The notes under the pieces: generated by a model | The model's input: the letters and a program-made list of their open reading frames with translations, nothing else | The model's database searches: none | Told to the model about the DNA's origin: nothing | In this document: piece after piece, positions 1 to 11,640 of the stretch | Layout of the letters: each line of letters starts with the position of its first letter | How positions within the stretch are numbered: position 1 is the first letter of the stretch | Translations under genes and position numbers: made by a program | Assembly: GCA_036897095.1 (NCBI GenBank) | Contig: JAYMSP010001243.1 | Span: 1-34,353 of the forward strand | Origin: Plantago elongata | Taxonomy: Eukaryota > Streptophyta > Magnoliopsida > Lamiales > Plantaginaceae | Reading direction: 5' to 3' | Length of the DNA stretch: 34,353 nt

Positions 1-3000
1 GTAAGATATTTAAGGGAGCTAGATCTATGTAGGCAATACTTTACACTTTCATATGCTAGATTAGTTATTATAGACACTAAGTCAATGTTCACTGACTATA
101 GGAGAGAAGTATCCTTAGTTAGAGAGGACGCATTTTTAATAGCATAATTAAGATACAATTCTTTATTAACTATAAAAGTACTCTTTTCCTTAAAATTTTC
201 TAGAAGGTATTCAATATAATATACTTAATTAAATAGTATTACATAAAGGAGGAGATTAGGAGTAACGCAGATACATATCTATCTTTCTAAAGGATGGAAA
301 GGACTCAAATAAAAAAAGGTACTTATTACTTTTTTATACTCTTAGAGAGACTAAAGCTGGGCACTCTTGGCACTTAGACTAATTAAGATGCTTAAGAAAA
401 CTGAGTTATTTACTAGTACCTTTCTTTCATAAGTATAAGAATATTGGCTTGCTAAAAGTCTTCTCCTATCTAAATTCTTTGTTAGAGCAGTACTATATTC
501 TAGATATCATTAAATAATGTGTACTGATTTATAACTAACTCCCGTAAAGGTGTACTAAAGAGGCGCTATTTTCTCTATAAAGTTTTAGATAATTTTTTTT
601 AGGAGGCATACCTAAAGGTTAAAATCTAAGACTTAATCATTTACACTCTAAAATATTCTAACTAGTAGCTTAATTAAAATAGAAGGCACTCATTTAATAA
701 TAATCTTTATAAGTGCAAGGAAGGGGGTGCCCTAATCCTGCAGTATATTTCTAAAAGGGTTAAGCTCTTGCTTTATTCTTAATTAAGTGTAGGCAAGAAA
801 GAGAGGTTACATAATTATTATATTATTATCTAGTCATAATTAACTGCTCACATTAGGGGTAAGTTACTCTTTATTATGTAAAAGCTAAATTACCGTTCTT
901 ATATATAAGTATTAAGCTCTATTTCCTATGCTCTAACAGCTACATTTTCCAGGCATTTATTCTATTACAAAGCTTTATATAATAAAATATTAAAGTAGTA
1001 TTGATAATGATTACCTTTCTTTACTTAGTGAAGATGAACGCTTGCATGGTTATAAAAGTATTTTTTCTTAAACATAAGCATAGTGTAATAGAATCTATGT
1101 TTGTTTAAGGTAGCTTATAAGGTATACTAGGGAGTACTTGCTTACTAGTTATGTCTAAAAAATAAAATCGAATTACTTCTCAAGTCTAGTATTCTCTCCA
1201 GTAGTAGTTCTTATACAAGTATACTTGTTTAAAGGACTCTTATTTCTTGTTAATAATTATAATTACTTAATAAAAATAAGTCTGCTTAAGATACTTAGAG
1301 AAAACGCCTAGTTATAGGGATAAGGTCTAATAGCTTCCTAAGGGGCAGTATAAGTATTTCCTTAATTTAAAATTCTAGCTTCGAAAATATAGGCGTAAGA
1401 GAATTCGACCCGATAATATGCTATTACCTCTAACTAAAGAAGTACTTAGAGAGGACTCTTTTCTTTCCTTAGTACCTTTCCTATTATGTTTGTATGGTAC
1501 ATTTATTACTAGAGAACACTTATGTCATATATTTATAAGGAGTATTTTTTTATGATTTATATACTTAAGTACTTAATATACTATAGCCCCTTCTTAAGAT
1601 AGCGTCTTACATAAATAAATGTATATCTTAACTATACTTTAATAAAAGTATACACGGATTAATAATAAATAAAATAGAGGGCTTCTCACTCGTGGAAGAG
1701 TGCTTTAGTTTAATACTCTATTCTTAAAGGTACAAGTGGGTGTCTACTAGTTTTTCATAATTAATTTATAGATTCTAAGTACTAAGCTTATATTATGTCA
1801 CTTATAAAATTGTAAGTAACTTAACCATTAAAATATTCAGAGGAACCTACCCAACTAAGACATAATTTTTTATTCACTATGTAAGGATCTCTTTCTCTTA
1901 GATATCTATAGGGTACACTCTTACACAAAGTTTATTAAAGGTATTTATAAAATCCAAGTGTCTAATAGGTAGCTTTAAGTTTAATAGATAGTATATAGGA
2001 CAATTGCAAGCATACATCTCTAAAAAAAGTAAAGGTATAAGAAGAACTCTTTGCTAATAGTGTGCTTTTATAAGTTACTTTAGCTATAAAGAAAGGCTTA
2101 ACAATAATAGTATCTACGCCCCACTATTCTAGATACTTTGTTAAGAAGAGATACTCTCTATCACTATATTAAGGGTAAAAGTAATTCTCGTGTATAAGAT
2201 GTTACAGGACACCTTCTTTCCTCTAAAAAGTGTCCGTAAGGGTATTTGCATAGTTTCCATACTCCTTCAATAATGACTTAAGAATACGCCAGATAAGAAG
2301 CGAACTCATTACTTTATTCTTTAAAATAATAAGACGCCCTCTTTGTAAATGGAAGAACATAAGTACTATCTTTGTCTCTAAATAAACAAATCTATTCTTA
2401 TAAAATAATATAATAGGTATGGAGCTTCCGGAGTAATAACCTTACATATAGAGCTAGAAGAGTTCGCCCTATTTATTAAGAGAATATCCCTTATACCATG
2501 TAAATTCCTTTAGTAATTTAGTATAACTAGTTAAGTACACTCTTCACGCTCTAGTAAACAATCCTCTTTTATTTATTACAGCTATACCTTAATATTCTTC
2601 AAGTAAAATATGTATTACCTGTACAGTGGAGCACACGATGTCTTCTTACTTAAAGCTTATAAAATAAACTAGGCTTAAATAGGTTACTTAGTGATAAACT
2701 ATTAAGGACTTTTCTATAATTCTACAATAGGAAACTATGCTTTATTACTAGAATATACTTAAAATAAAGAGAGTTCCTCTTATACCTTATTATAACTCAT
2801 AATTTACGCGACTCTAATTTGTATATAAGAAGGCATTAGTAATCAAAGATCAAAATCGCTTTATTAAGCATATAAGTTATGTACGTCTTCTATATAGGAA
2901 AGAGGTTTAAGTACTCTCTAGTTTAATATATTATACAGTTTTTCTAAATGTAGAAAGCTAACTCCTTAAGTAACAATTGTTTCAGTTGTTTGTATTAATA

Positions 3001-6000
3001 ATCAAGTATAACCCTCTAGTATACAAGTACATATAATAGGAGCAAGAGTAAGTATATATAGCACCTTCCCTTATCAACATTCCCTTATAAAAAGTATATT
3101 TAAAATAGAAAGGGTATGATAGATTCTTCCTTTATCTACTAGGTTACACCTTAACCTTCTACGCATGGAGAGCTCTCTTTCTCTTAAATAACTACGTACA
3201 TTTTAAATTAGCAACACTCCCCTCTACACGAAATATTTTAGCCTATGTTTAAAACTCTTTTTTGTTAATAATTTAGGGGCATATACTTTACACTATATAA
3301 AGAAGGCAAGTATCTATTACTAGATTACATAAAAAAGTTTTAAGAGGGCAACTCTTTATATTTTTTTAAGAACGCCTCTATTTTAGTGCTTTGTTAAGGT
3401 AGGAGAGTCACTACCCTCTAGCTATATAATCTTATACTTATTAAGAGAAGACATATTTACATACTTATACTATAATAGAGAGTACCCTAGACTTATGCTT
3501 TTGTAATGAAGGGGTTCTTTATAAACTAGAAATTGCTTGCGATAAAGTTTTATTTTTCCCTTATATAAATATTATGCATTCCTCTTAGGTACACCACGAT
3601 AAAAGTGCACTAATTTCTAATAGTATCTTTTACTACCTTTGCATAATTAAGCTTTGGTTACAGTCTTTACGTGTTCTTTTAATATTCTAGAGACTTATAG
3701 AGATTAATTATAGAAAACCCCTCCCCTATACTTTATTTATATAAAAGGGGAAAACCGGAATAGCTACATTAACTAATAATATTTCCTTTCTTACGCCTTA
3801 TAAATAAAAATATTCAATTATGAAACATCCTTTTATTATGTAAGTTACTATAGGGCAATAGACTCTTACCTTATTTCCTCCCCAAAAGAGATCTAATTTA
3901 AGAGTTACTAATTATATAAATAGAGTAGTATTCCACCTTCTTTCTTTTACTCTAAGTTATTTACTAAAAGCTTATAAAGGAGCTGCTCTATCATAACTAT
4001 TATATTTGAAAAGGAAGTTACATGTCTCTCTTAAAAGTACAGGTATAAAGGGTTTTATTCTTAATTCTAATTAAAAGGTAAGCTTCTTTAGGGCATTTGC
4101 TAGGTTTATAGGCTTAAGTAGTATTAATTATTAATATATTTGCTTAATAACTTAGATGGATTAATTACGTTATAGAAAAATCCTCTCCTTCTTGCGCTTT
4201 AAATAACTAATATATAAAGGACTTTTTAAACAAAGAACTCTTACCTGACTCGAGCACTAAGGTGTCTCTCTAGCTTGGTGTGGTATAGAAAAGGAGATTT
4301 TATATTTTTATTAATTAAATCTATGTATTTGTTAAAGTATAGTATAAGTTATCCTCCCTTATTATTATATAATAAATACTATTTGATTTGCTAAGGTATT
4401 ATGTATTCTTCTTTAATAAGCTAAAAAAAAGAGGGGAGAGGTCTATTCACTACCTTCTTTTATATAAATACTACATACATATTAAAGGCAATAGTACTCT
4501 AGCCACTCTTTCATTACTTAATATCAAGTTATAGAGTATGTACTTGATCTAGTATTAAGTTAAAACACCCTCTGTCTTTCTGTCTTATAGAAATGCGTTC
4601 TTTATCCTTAGATTTAAGAAAGGAGTCCTGTATAAATACATGAAATAGCTCACTAGTTTATAAGACGACAATAGACTCTGGTAAATAACTACTTTAGAGG
4701 GCTTGATTATTAGAGTATTATAATATTAGAAGATACTTCCTTAGTAAGATGTCATGTCGTATGCATTGATAATTTACTCTTTTTGTAACATATATGTGTT
4801 TGCATAATCGAGTCTTTTTAATAGTTAAATACTCTCTCATTTGTCTTTTAATAAAGGTACTAGAGATGCGCCCTTCTATTTAATACATGTAATTATGTAC
4901 TTTCTTCTAGATTAGCCATTTATATCCCTCTTCTTGTATGGCGGCAAAGAATCCCTTTAAAATGAACTTACAGGAAATTTGTATGTAAAGGGTTAATAAT
5001 ACACAGGGAAGATGTTATAAATCTATCCCTCATCACTATTATGCTATTGCTCTCTTAATTAAGAAGGTAAAGATAGTTCATTACTATAAATCAGTTTTAT
5101 AAATTATAAATAAAGGTTTGCTAGAGGTTAGCTCACTTAGTATTAGAGTATTTAAACTTGAGGTATTACTCTTTAATTAATACGAAACTCCTCGACAACT
5201 CTAGTTTTTAAAAGGACTCTATAGTACTCACTATTTCATTATAAAAGACCAGTAAAAGGGAACACTCCGACATTTATTTTTTAACAAGGCGTTGCCTTTT
5301 AAATATCATTCCATATAATAAACTAATAAGCCCTCTTTCTAAGCAATATAATTTCTAGTACTAAATAAGTAAACTTATAATACAGTATTGAGTCTTTCCC
5401 TCCATACAAAATTATAACATATAGTCTGTAGAATAACATAGGGTGTATCCTTATTAAGGCAAGCCCACGCACGTAAAGAGGTGTTGTAGTATCTTTTCCT
5501 ATAAAAAGTATAATTATCTTCTAATTATCTAAGGTTTTGGGCTATACAAGTATTAATAATTGTTTGTAACTAGCCTTCAAATTATTTCAATTCCTTTAAT
5601 TATCTTTCATAAGTGAGGAGTCTATAATTACTTGTCATATACAAAGTAAGTTAACTAGTACACTTGCGTATTAGAAAAGTATCTTTATATAAGAGCCACT
5701 ATCTCTTAAGTCTCCTCGTAGTTAAATAATCAAAAATTTTAATAAATATTCATTTTAGAGGGTGCTCATCCCCTAAACTTGTGTTTAATATATGCATGGA
5801 GTATAGAATAATTATGTCTTAGCTCTTTATTAACAAGTACTAATTCTAAGCAATATAATTCTAGTAACTAATCAGTTTTACTTCGCTTAATATTTAATAT
5901 ATAGGGTTATTCTACCTGCTATGTTAAAGGGAGAGAGTTACCGTTTTCGATATATACTAAGAGAGTTATTTAGCACTCCTTATAGTACAAAGAATTTACT

Positions 6001-6300
6001 AATCCACAACTATCTAATTAAGACTTAACAAAAGGAAGGTACTACACCCTTATTATAAGTGCATTATTCCTTTACTAGTAATTGGGGGTACACCCACCCT
6101 CTTACCTTAATAAGTGTTCTATTTTAATTAAGGTTCTGTGCTTAATTTCTTGCTCAAAGAATAATCTTATAGAATGAAATAGAAAGAGTTATGTGTCACT
6201 TTTTTAACAGTATATTTATAGCAACATAATTGTATTTAGCTAAGGTGGTACCTTTCTCCTTTGTCTGAGTCTAAGTTATTCTGCAGCTTTTATAAAACGA
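1..6300. other. RIP-like AT-rich gene desert, left arm
   Basis: This stretch has no supportable gene. CpA and TpG are rare while TpA is abundant, and the surviving C and G bases sit mostly in CT, CC, AG and GG contexts. That gives the text its recurrent short words such as AGTACT, CTCTTT and AAAGAG. All six frames are crowded with TAA and TAG, as expected if CAA, CAG and TGG codons were converted by C-to-T change on either strand. The pattern is the one established for repeat-induced point mutation in filamentous ascomycetes; I infer a mutated repeat-derived isochore. The parent elements cannot be recognised. The right-hand boundary is gradual, between about 6,200 and 6,900. Confidence 0.7.
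5338..5872 (+). repeat. Pair of diverged short direct repeats 507 bp apart
   Basis: The 15-mer TCTAAGCAATATAAT occurs at 5338 and again at 5845. In both copies it is followed, after a one-base indel, by TCTAGTA and a loosely similar tail. About 25 of 28 positions agree. This could be a relic of a mutated repeat family, but in such low-complexity sequence a match of this length could also arise by chance. Confidence 0.3.
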
Positions 6301-6945
6301 GATTGATTTCTTTATCTTTGCAACTATTTTATTTTACAATACTTCCTTAGTCGGTATATCATATGTAAAAAGTAATGCTCCACTAATCTAATACTAAACT
6401 AATAAAGAAGGCAACAGATATTTTTTTGTAGAAATACTAACTAAATGACTAAAAAGTATATTGAGTATATAGTATTGATCTTGTATTTAAGAATTAAGTA
6501 AGAAAAATTTTTTTTATAACTTCCTATAACTTTTCTCTTTCTTGTATTAGCATATCCCAACTGAGAAGGATAAAATCCATTACGGTCATTATAGTAAATA
6601 ATAGTATTTAAAATATGAAATAAAATAAGGAGATGGGCTTCTAGCACTTGGAATAGTGTCTTATAATGAAATTTCTATCATATTTTCTTATTAGAAGGCT
6701 TACTTCGTTAGAACTTGTATATTTATATTTCTCTTCCTTTAGACGACGTATCTACTACTAATTTTCTAGTACTTTGGATCTTTAGAAAACTACCTAACCT
6801 TCTCGCTCGGCAACTTTTTACATGATTTCTAGAAACTATATAAAACTAGTATAGGATTCTTTTCAAAACCCTTACTCTACCGCTTCTCGTATTCTTTAAA
6901 AATTTTACCTGGTGGTTCCTTTTTTAGAAAAGTTTCTTTTAGTTA
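6301..6945. other. Transition zone between left desert and central island
   Basis: Between the left desert and the central island the composition shifts gradually. TG and CA dinucleotides return in patches, for example around 6,780-6,830, while long T runs and TA-rich text persist. I see no coding frame, RNA gene or terminal repeat here. A 68-codon minus-strand frame at 6,441-6,647 is rich in I, Y, K and N and is best explained by base composition. Confidence 0.45.
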
Positions 6946-9900
6946 TTACAATTTGTAAGAGATTCTATTGTTGTAGCTGTATAGGATTGTATAGATAGGA
7001 CTTTTTCTTGCATTAATTAAAACCCCAAAATGACTAATATAAATAATAATAATATATTGATGAATGGAGTAGGAACATATGTAGTATTTCTTTTCTCTAT
7101 TCTTACTTACTCTAAAAGCTATGCCAAATTTGGGTATAGTTCTTTGTTTCGGCATATGATATGTAGCTTTGTATTATTTTATTTGTATTCTACATGTTAT
7201 AGTGGATTTCTACCTAATTTACCAGATAGAGTACTTTTTATCTATCAACAACTAATTTTTCCTGTTCCTAGTCAAACATTTTATGGTAGTAGGCTCGCGT
7301 AAAAGTTGGAATATGAAGATAAAGAAACAAGGCATAGTCAGAGATATTACTGCATACATAAGTTTCATCATTGAAGTTTTGCCTATTACTTCTTTCCATT
7401 TTCAGTCAGTAGCGAGTAGTCTTAGCTTTAGGTATGTCTGGTAGTAATGATCTTTGTTGGAAGAAATAATATTCCATCAGGTGTTTCCCTGTTTGTCTTA
7501 TATTAATAAGTATAAGAAACAACCAAAAAAAGAATGCTAGAGATCTATTGAACACAATGCTCTATAACATGGGGACCTTTCTTTTTTTCTTTATTAGTTA
7601 GAATGGTTAGGAGCTAAAGCACAAGTTACACTTCTATCTCTCTCCCCGAACACCTAGGTTTCTTTTAAATTATAAACTAATATAAACAAACACGGCCTTA
7701 ATAGCTTTTTCAGCAGCAGTTTCCGCACATAGAATTACTAAATAGAAAACTTACACAAGGACAGCCCGATAGAATTCCAAAGAAGACATTTTACAAGGCA
7801 TATTTCCATTTTTATGGACTTTGCATTCTAAAGTTTCGCTTTTAGTATCAGTTAATAAATGGTTGTTGTCGAGTACTCTTTTAGTATTTTCTTTTTTTCC
7901 GCGTTTCGGAGCTAAGGTCTAATTAATTCTTTATGTAGGAAATAGAAACCCAAGTTGATATTGGCTCTTTATTAGTTAAGAGTTCGCCTAATTTGCTAGG
8001 GAGATAAGATATGTCAGTAGAATGAATAACTAAAGTACAAAGAAAAGTTAGAAATACTTTTTTTATTTGTATTTTATCGCATGTGCAATTATTTTCTTTT
8101 AGATGCAATGCCATTATTCTTGTCTTGTATTTCTATAATTAGAGATTCATCGTATAATAATGGAGTCTACTTCTTATGTTCTTATTATTTCGTATACTAT
8201 ATGGTAATCCTTATTTGTATGTACGACTTATACATTTCTAAATTTAAAGCATGGTAGATACAAGTGTCAAAATACAAAGAGATATTACTCCCAAACTTTC
8301 TTAGAATTGATTGGTGCAACGCACAACTTTGTAGACTTTTATACTTTTCTAGTTTATAATAATAATGATTCATCAAAACAGAGAAATTATTTCTTGCGTT
8401 TAGTTGTTGTTAGTCTAAATTAGTTTCCAAAGTTGTCCTCTGTTTTGGGGAGTTTGCCTTACTGTACTTCCTTGGGTATGAATACCTTATTACTATAAGG
8501 TCTGGTATATGTTCTTCCCACTGTATAGTGTATAATTTAGTAGAGTTCTTAACCGTCTTCTCCTTATTTTTTCTTAGTTAGCAACAAGCAATTACATAAG
8601 TTTGTTTATATAAAAAGCAATAGAGACTTTTTTATTATAAGTTAGAAGAGAGGGATAGATGATACATATTTCCATCCAATTGTAAATGCCACAGAGTCTT
8701 TATCCGTTGCTTTATTTTTCTTAGGATATAGCTTTCTTGTGAAGTAGTGCTCAGATTACTTCTATTTGTGGTGGATGGGGTTTTGGGTAGATGCGTGAGT
8801 AGCTGGAGTACATGCCTTTCTAATAATTAGATTCTGGAATTGGTATTATAGTTTTACACCTTGTTTGTACCCTTTAGTTTTGTTCTTTCACTTGGTACAT
8901 AAATGGAAACACAAGAATTTATGTTGGTTGTTTATGTGTAAATATATAATTCTAGTATAAAATAGACTTTGCGCGTAGTGGTTATCAAGATTCCTCCTCT
9001 GAGTATTGATTTCGCTGTGAGAAAGAAAAACTTCTTACCTCTAATTTTCTGTCTTTTCTATACTTTACTTTGCAAGCAAGTACCTTCCTTAAATGGAAAT
9101 ATTCTCTATATGTCTCTATGATATGATGGGGTAAATCGGATGTATTATCTTTTTTCTATTATTTATCACTGGCCATATTCACACTGTTGCTTGAAATTCT
9201 TACTATATCATCTAAAATTTCACCCTTAAAGTACCTTAGCTATGTTCTTTTGGGAGAGGATGAAGATGGCCTGTGTATACCGATATGTTTTTTAAGATAT
9301 GATGATGAATCCTGTTTGTGATATATATGGTACATAAACCATTGTATATTTACTTATGCCTTCTTTGTATTGATCACAATCTTTGAATTCAGTTGGTGCT
9401 AATACCTTTGCTTTTGTTCCCCCTGGCGTACTCTTTTCTTTATTCCTACTTGCCTATTTAAATGAAACCTATATTTCTTTGTAAAAAAAAATATTTTCCT
9501 TTTAAGTTATAGCATTCATAGAGACATACTTATACTTAACAATCAATTCTTGTTCAGATAAAAGATCAAAGGTTAGAAACAGAAACCTATACAAAGCATC
9601 CCGTGAAAAGAGATATTGATAAAAGAGTGCCATGACTTTTCACCAAAACAACAACAAATATACAACAGATAATATTGCATAGGATAATTTCTCATTTTAC
9701 CATTAATGGTTATTTTTTTTACTCTTTCTTACAAGATATGATACTTGCCCTATACATCTTATAGGAATTCTTTACTAATTGCTGCCTTAAAGTAATTTCC
9801 TGGAGGATATTTTGGTCATATCTTAGCTCCCTCTTTTACTTCGTAAAGAATACGCTTAAAGTAATAAGCATATCCCATTAAACCGAATAAAAGAAGTTAC

Positions 9901-9968
9901 TAAAATATATATATAAAGAATATAGATCCTTAATAGACTTCTCCTATCATTTATACTTTCGGGAATAA
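6946..9968. other. Left part of central non-RIP island, T-rich
   Basis: CA and TG dinucleotides are at normal frequency here. A hand count at 8,701-8,940 gave TA 25, AT 20, CA 7, TG 25, AC 9, GT 22. The excess of TG over CA, together with the T-richness, makes the plus strand clearly asymmetric. No intact gene is visible. Weak frames include a 90-codon plus-strand frame at 7,030-7,302 and an interrupted minus-strand frame at 8,985-9,479. I saw no recognisable reverse transcriptase, integrase or transposase motif, no convincing LTR and no tRNA. It may be a gene-poor spacer or an old decayed element that escaped heavy mutation. Confidence 0.4.
7030..7302 (+). CDS. Uncertain 90-codon hydrophobic open frame
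   Basis: An ATG-initiated frame of 90 codons ends at TAA. After an asparagine-rich start it is hydrophobic and aromatic, with two stretches (roughly residues 15-30 and 45-60) that could span a membrane. Its C-terminal third is rich in proline and aromatic residues. I recognise no family. The same DNA carries a 69-codon frame on the opposite strand, and the T-rich plus strand naturally encodes F, L, Y and S, so a chance frame is as likely as a gene. There is no clear promoter or intron context. Confidence 0.15.
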   Translation: MTNINNNNILMNGVGTYVVFLFSILTYSKSYAKFGYSSLFRHMICSFVLFYLYSTCYSGFLPNLPDRVLFIYQQLIFPVPSQTFYGSRLA

Positions 9969-10055
9969 TCTTCTACTACACTAGCAATAATCTTTTTCTT
10001 CACGAATTACTGGCATGAAAAAATAAGAAAAACCAATAATCGTAAACAAAATAAA

Positions 10056-10490
10056 ATAGAGCCAGCCTTAAATCTCGTCATCGGCTCTGTTCTTTTCGTT
10101 AGGATCAAAGAATCCGAGACCGTCTTTTCTGTTGCAGTCACTGTTGTTGAGACCCCGGCGCTGGATGTGATGGTAAAGGATACCATCTGTACTTAGATCC
10201 TGATCACTTAGAAACAAAGAACTTAGCCAATTCTAATGTAGCGAAATTAATAGAGATTCTTAAGCAGAACCATATGTTACTGAGGGATATACCCGATGGG
10301 TGCACCATCTTCACAAACGATTCCAGGGCTCTAGCGGTCATCTTGCCAGAAGATCCTTAAGTGTCAGATTCAACGCGATAATAACCACATTGTCAGGGTA
10401 CCTTTAGAATTTGCTAGGAATAAGGAACAAGTCTCTAAACACAATCAACACGTATTGTTTCAGATAGCTGATTATATTTGCGGTATATGA
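10056..10490 (+). pseudogene. Frameshifted remnant of an unrecognised protein-coding gene
   Basis: Three plus-strand frames each carry ordinary-looking protein and hand over to one another. From about 10,056 to the TAG at 10,194-10,196 one frame reads through IKESETVFSVAV to VMVKDTICT. An overlapping frame, open from 10,151 to the TAA at 10,358-10,360, continues with YLDPDHLETKNL and IPDGCTIFTNDSRALAVI. A third, from 10,359 to the TGA at 10,488-10,490, reads VRVPLEFARNKEQ to the end at IADYICGI. Joined, this would be about 140 residues of mixed polar and hydrophobic composition. I see no start codon before the first segment, so the 5' part is missing or lies in an unseen exon. The breaks look like one-base indels near 10,190 and 10,358. 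CA and TG are retained, unlike the flanking deserts. No family is recognised. Confidence 0.45.
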
Positions 10491-10697
10491 CAGAGAGGTA
10501 GGGCTTAGTTCACTTTTTTCTATATTCTATCTAGAAATAGAAAAAACGTCAATACGAAAAATAGGAGAATTGCTTAAATTAACAGTGAAATATTATAATA
10601 CCTAGATATGAAGATTATTTTTTTAAGAACCAGGAAATTAGAATATAACTATACACTCATTTCTTATATTTATATAAAGCAAACAAGCGAGCACATA

Positions 10698-11000
10698 CTA
10701 CGAGTACTTATAAAAGTACTTGCAAGTAGTAACTTCGGTACTTAAGTATAGGTGGGGTAAGCTTTTGCTGCAAGGATCCGTTTCAGGTGAATCATGGCAA
10801 CTAAAAGCAGGCAAAATAGGTATTTGGCAAGCAAGCATGGCAAAGGGTAGTTGATTGAGTACTTGTTGTACTCCTATTGGTTGCCTCGGATAGAGATTGG
10901 CACCCATTTGGTTGTGATTGCTAGGGGTGTTGTACCAATGCGTTTTGTGTCGATTTACTTTCCGTGCTTTTCGCTCTTGTGACCTAGCCCTCTCCTTCAT
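10698..11000 (-). CDS. Hypothetical 100-codon open frame, status uncertain
   Basis: This is the longest ATG-initiated frame in the window. The product starts with a strongly basic, R/K-rich stretch (residues 1-20), followed by N/Q/P-rich text. Around residues 50-70 lies a moderately hydrophobic segment with several cysteines. It has no signal peptide and I recognise no domain. The base composition is near normal, with abundant CA and TG, which sets this stretch apart from both flanks. The opposite strand also carries protein-like text, including a 46-codon stop-to-stop frame with no ATG that ends near 10,853 and contains VSGESWQLKAGKIGIWQ. The coding strand is therefore undecided, and this could be part of a decayed element. 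Confidence 0.25.
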   Translation of the reverse strand: MKERARSQERKARKVNRHKTHWYNTPSNHNQMGANLYPRQPIGVQQVLNQLPFAMLACQIPILPAFSCHDSPETDPCSKSLPHLYLSTEVTTCKYFYKYS

Positions 11001-11099
11001 GATGAAGGAAAGTATGCTGCGAGATGTTAAGTTGCGAGTGAATAGATCTCATTTATTCATATACGTGATAAGTTAGCAAAGAATGCTCAGCCCCTAGGC

Positions 11100-11640
11100 T
11101 AAGTTGTTGGTTAGATGAGGAAGTATTTATAAAAGCTTAGGAAAAATAAAAGAAAATTTAAAAATTTTTTGTACAAAGCTAAATATTTTATCTTCTTTTG
11201 CTGTATATTTTTTACTAGAATAACTAAGAATTTTAGCTTATTTAAGAATTACTAGTTAAGAAACTAAAAAATATTTATATAAAATTTTACTAAACATTTA
11301 AACTAAAATTAACCAAAACATGGACTCGGACTCTGGTAGAGCTAACACTATTTATAATTATGTATAATAATACCTACAAAAGAATTTTATTTAAGTAATT
11401 TATCCTCATAGAAATTTCTAAATATTATATACCTAGAATTTTTTATAGTTAATCTATCATAGTATAAGTGTATAAGTTAGATCTCTATACTTTTATTTTT
11501 TAATTAGTTGCTTTTAAAAACGCTACAAAGAAACCTTTGTACTTAGTTAACAATTTATTAATTTTAAAACAACCTGGAATTTTTATTTTGCTACTATACT
11601 ACTAAATTTATATGTTAAAATAACTAAACATAAGAGCACG
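11100..11640. other. Transition zone right of the central island
   Basis: A very AT-rich stretch with long A and T runs (for example 11,140-11,175) contains one less-biased patch near 11,320-11,350. It lacks the CT/AG-rich vocabulary of the deserts but also has no coding frame. It could be a non-coding end, such as an LTR or flank, of an element in the island. I found no matching copy on the other side of the island that would prove an LTR pair. Confidence 0.35.

Noticed and set aside
6441..6647. 68-codon minus-strand frame
   Set aside because: I/Y/K/N-rich text typical of AT-rich non-coding DNA; no domain or context.
6946..7155. 69-codon minus-strand frame overlapping the plus-strand frame at 7,030
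   Set aside because: It opposes another frame of equal quality, contains a Y/I run encoded by simple-sequence DNA, and has no recognisable feature.
7923..8114. 63-codon minus-strand frame
   Set aside because: The text is plausible but short, preceded closely by in-frame stops, and shows no motif or neighbouring exon.
8764..9240. Ty1/copia RNase H remnant suggested by NPIHH and LRYFKG fragments
   Set aside because: The spacing is about 455 bp rather than the usual 350 or so, the fragments are in different frames, and the intervening SWxSK and EAEY-type motifs are absent.
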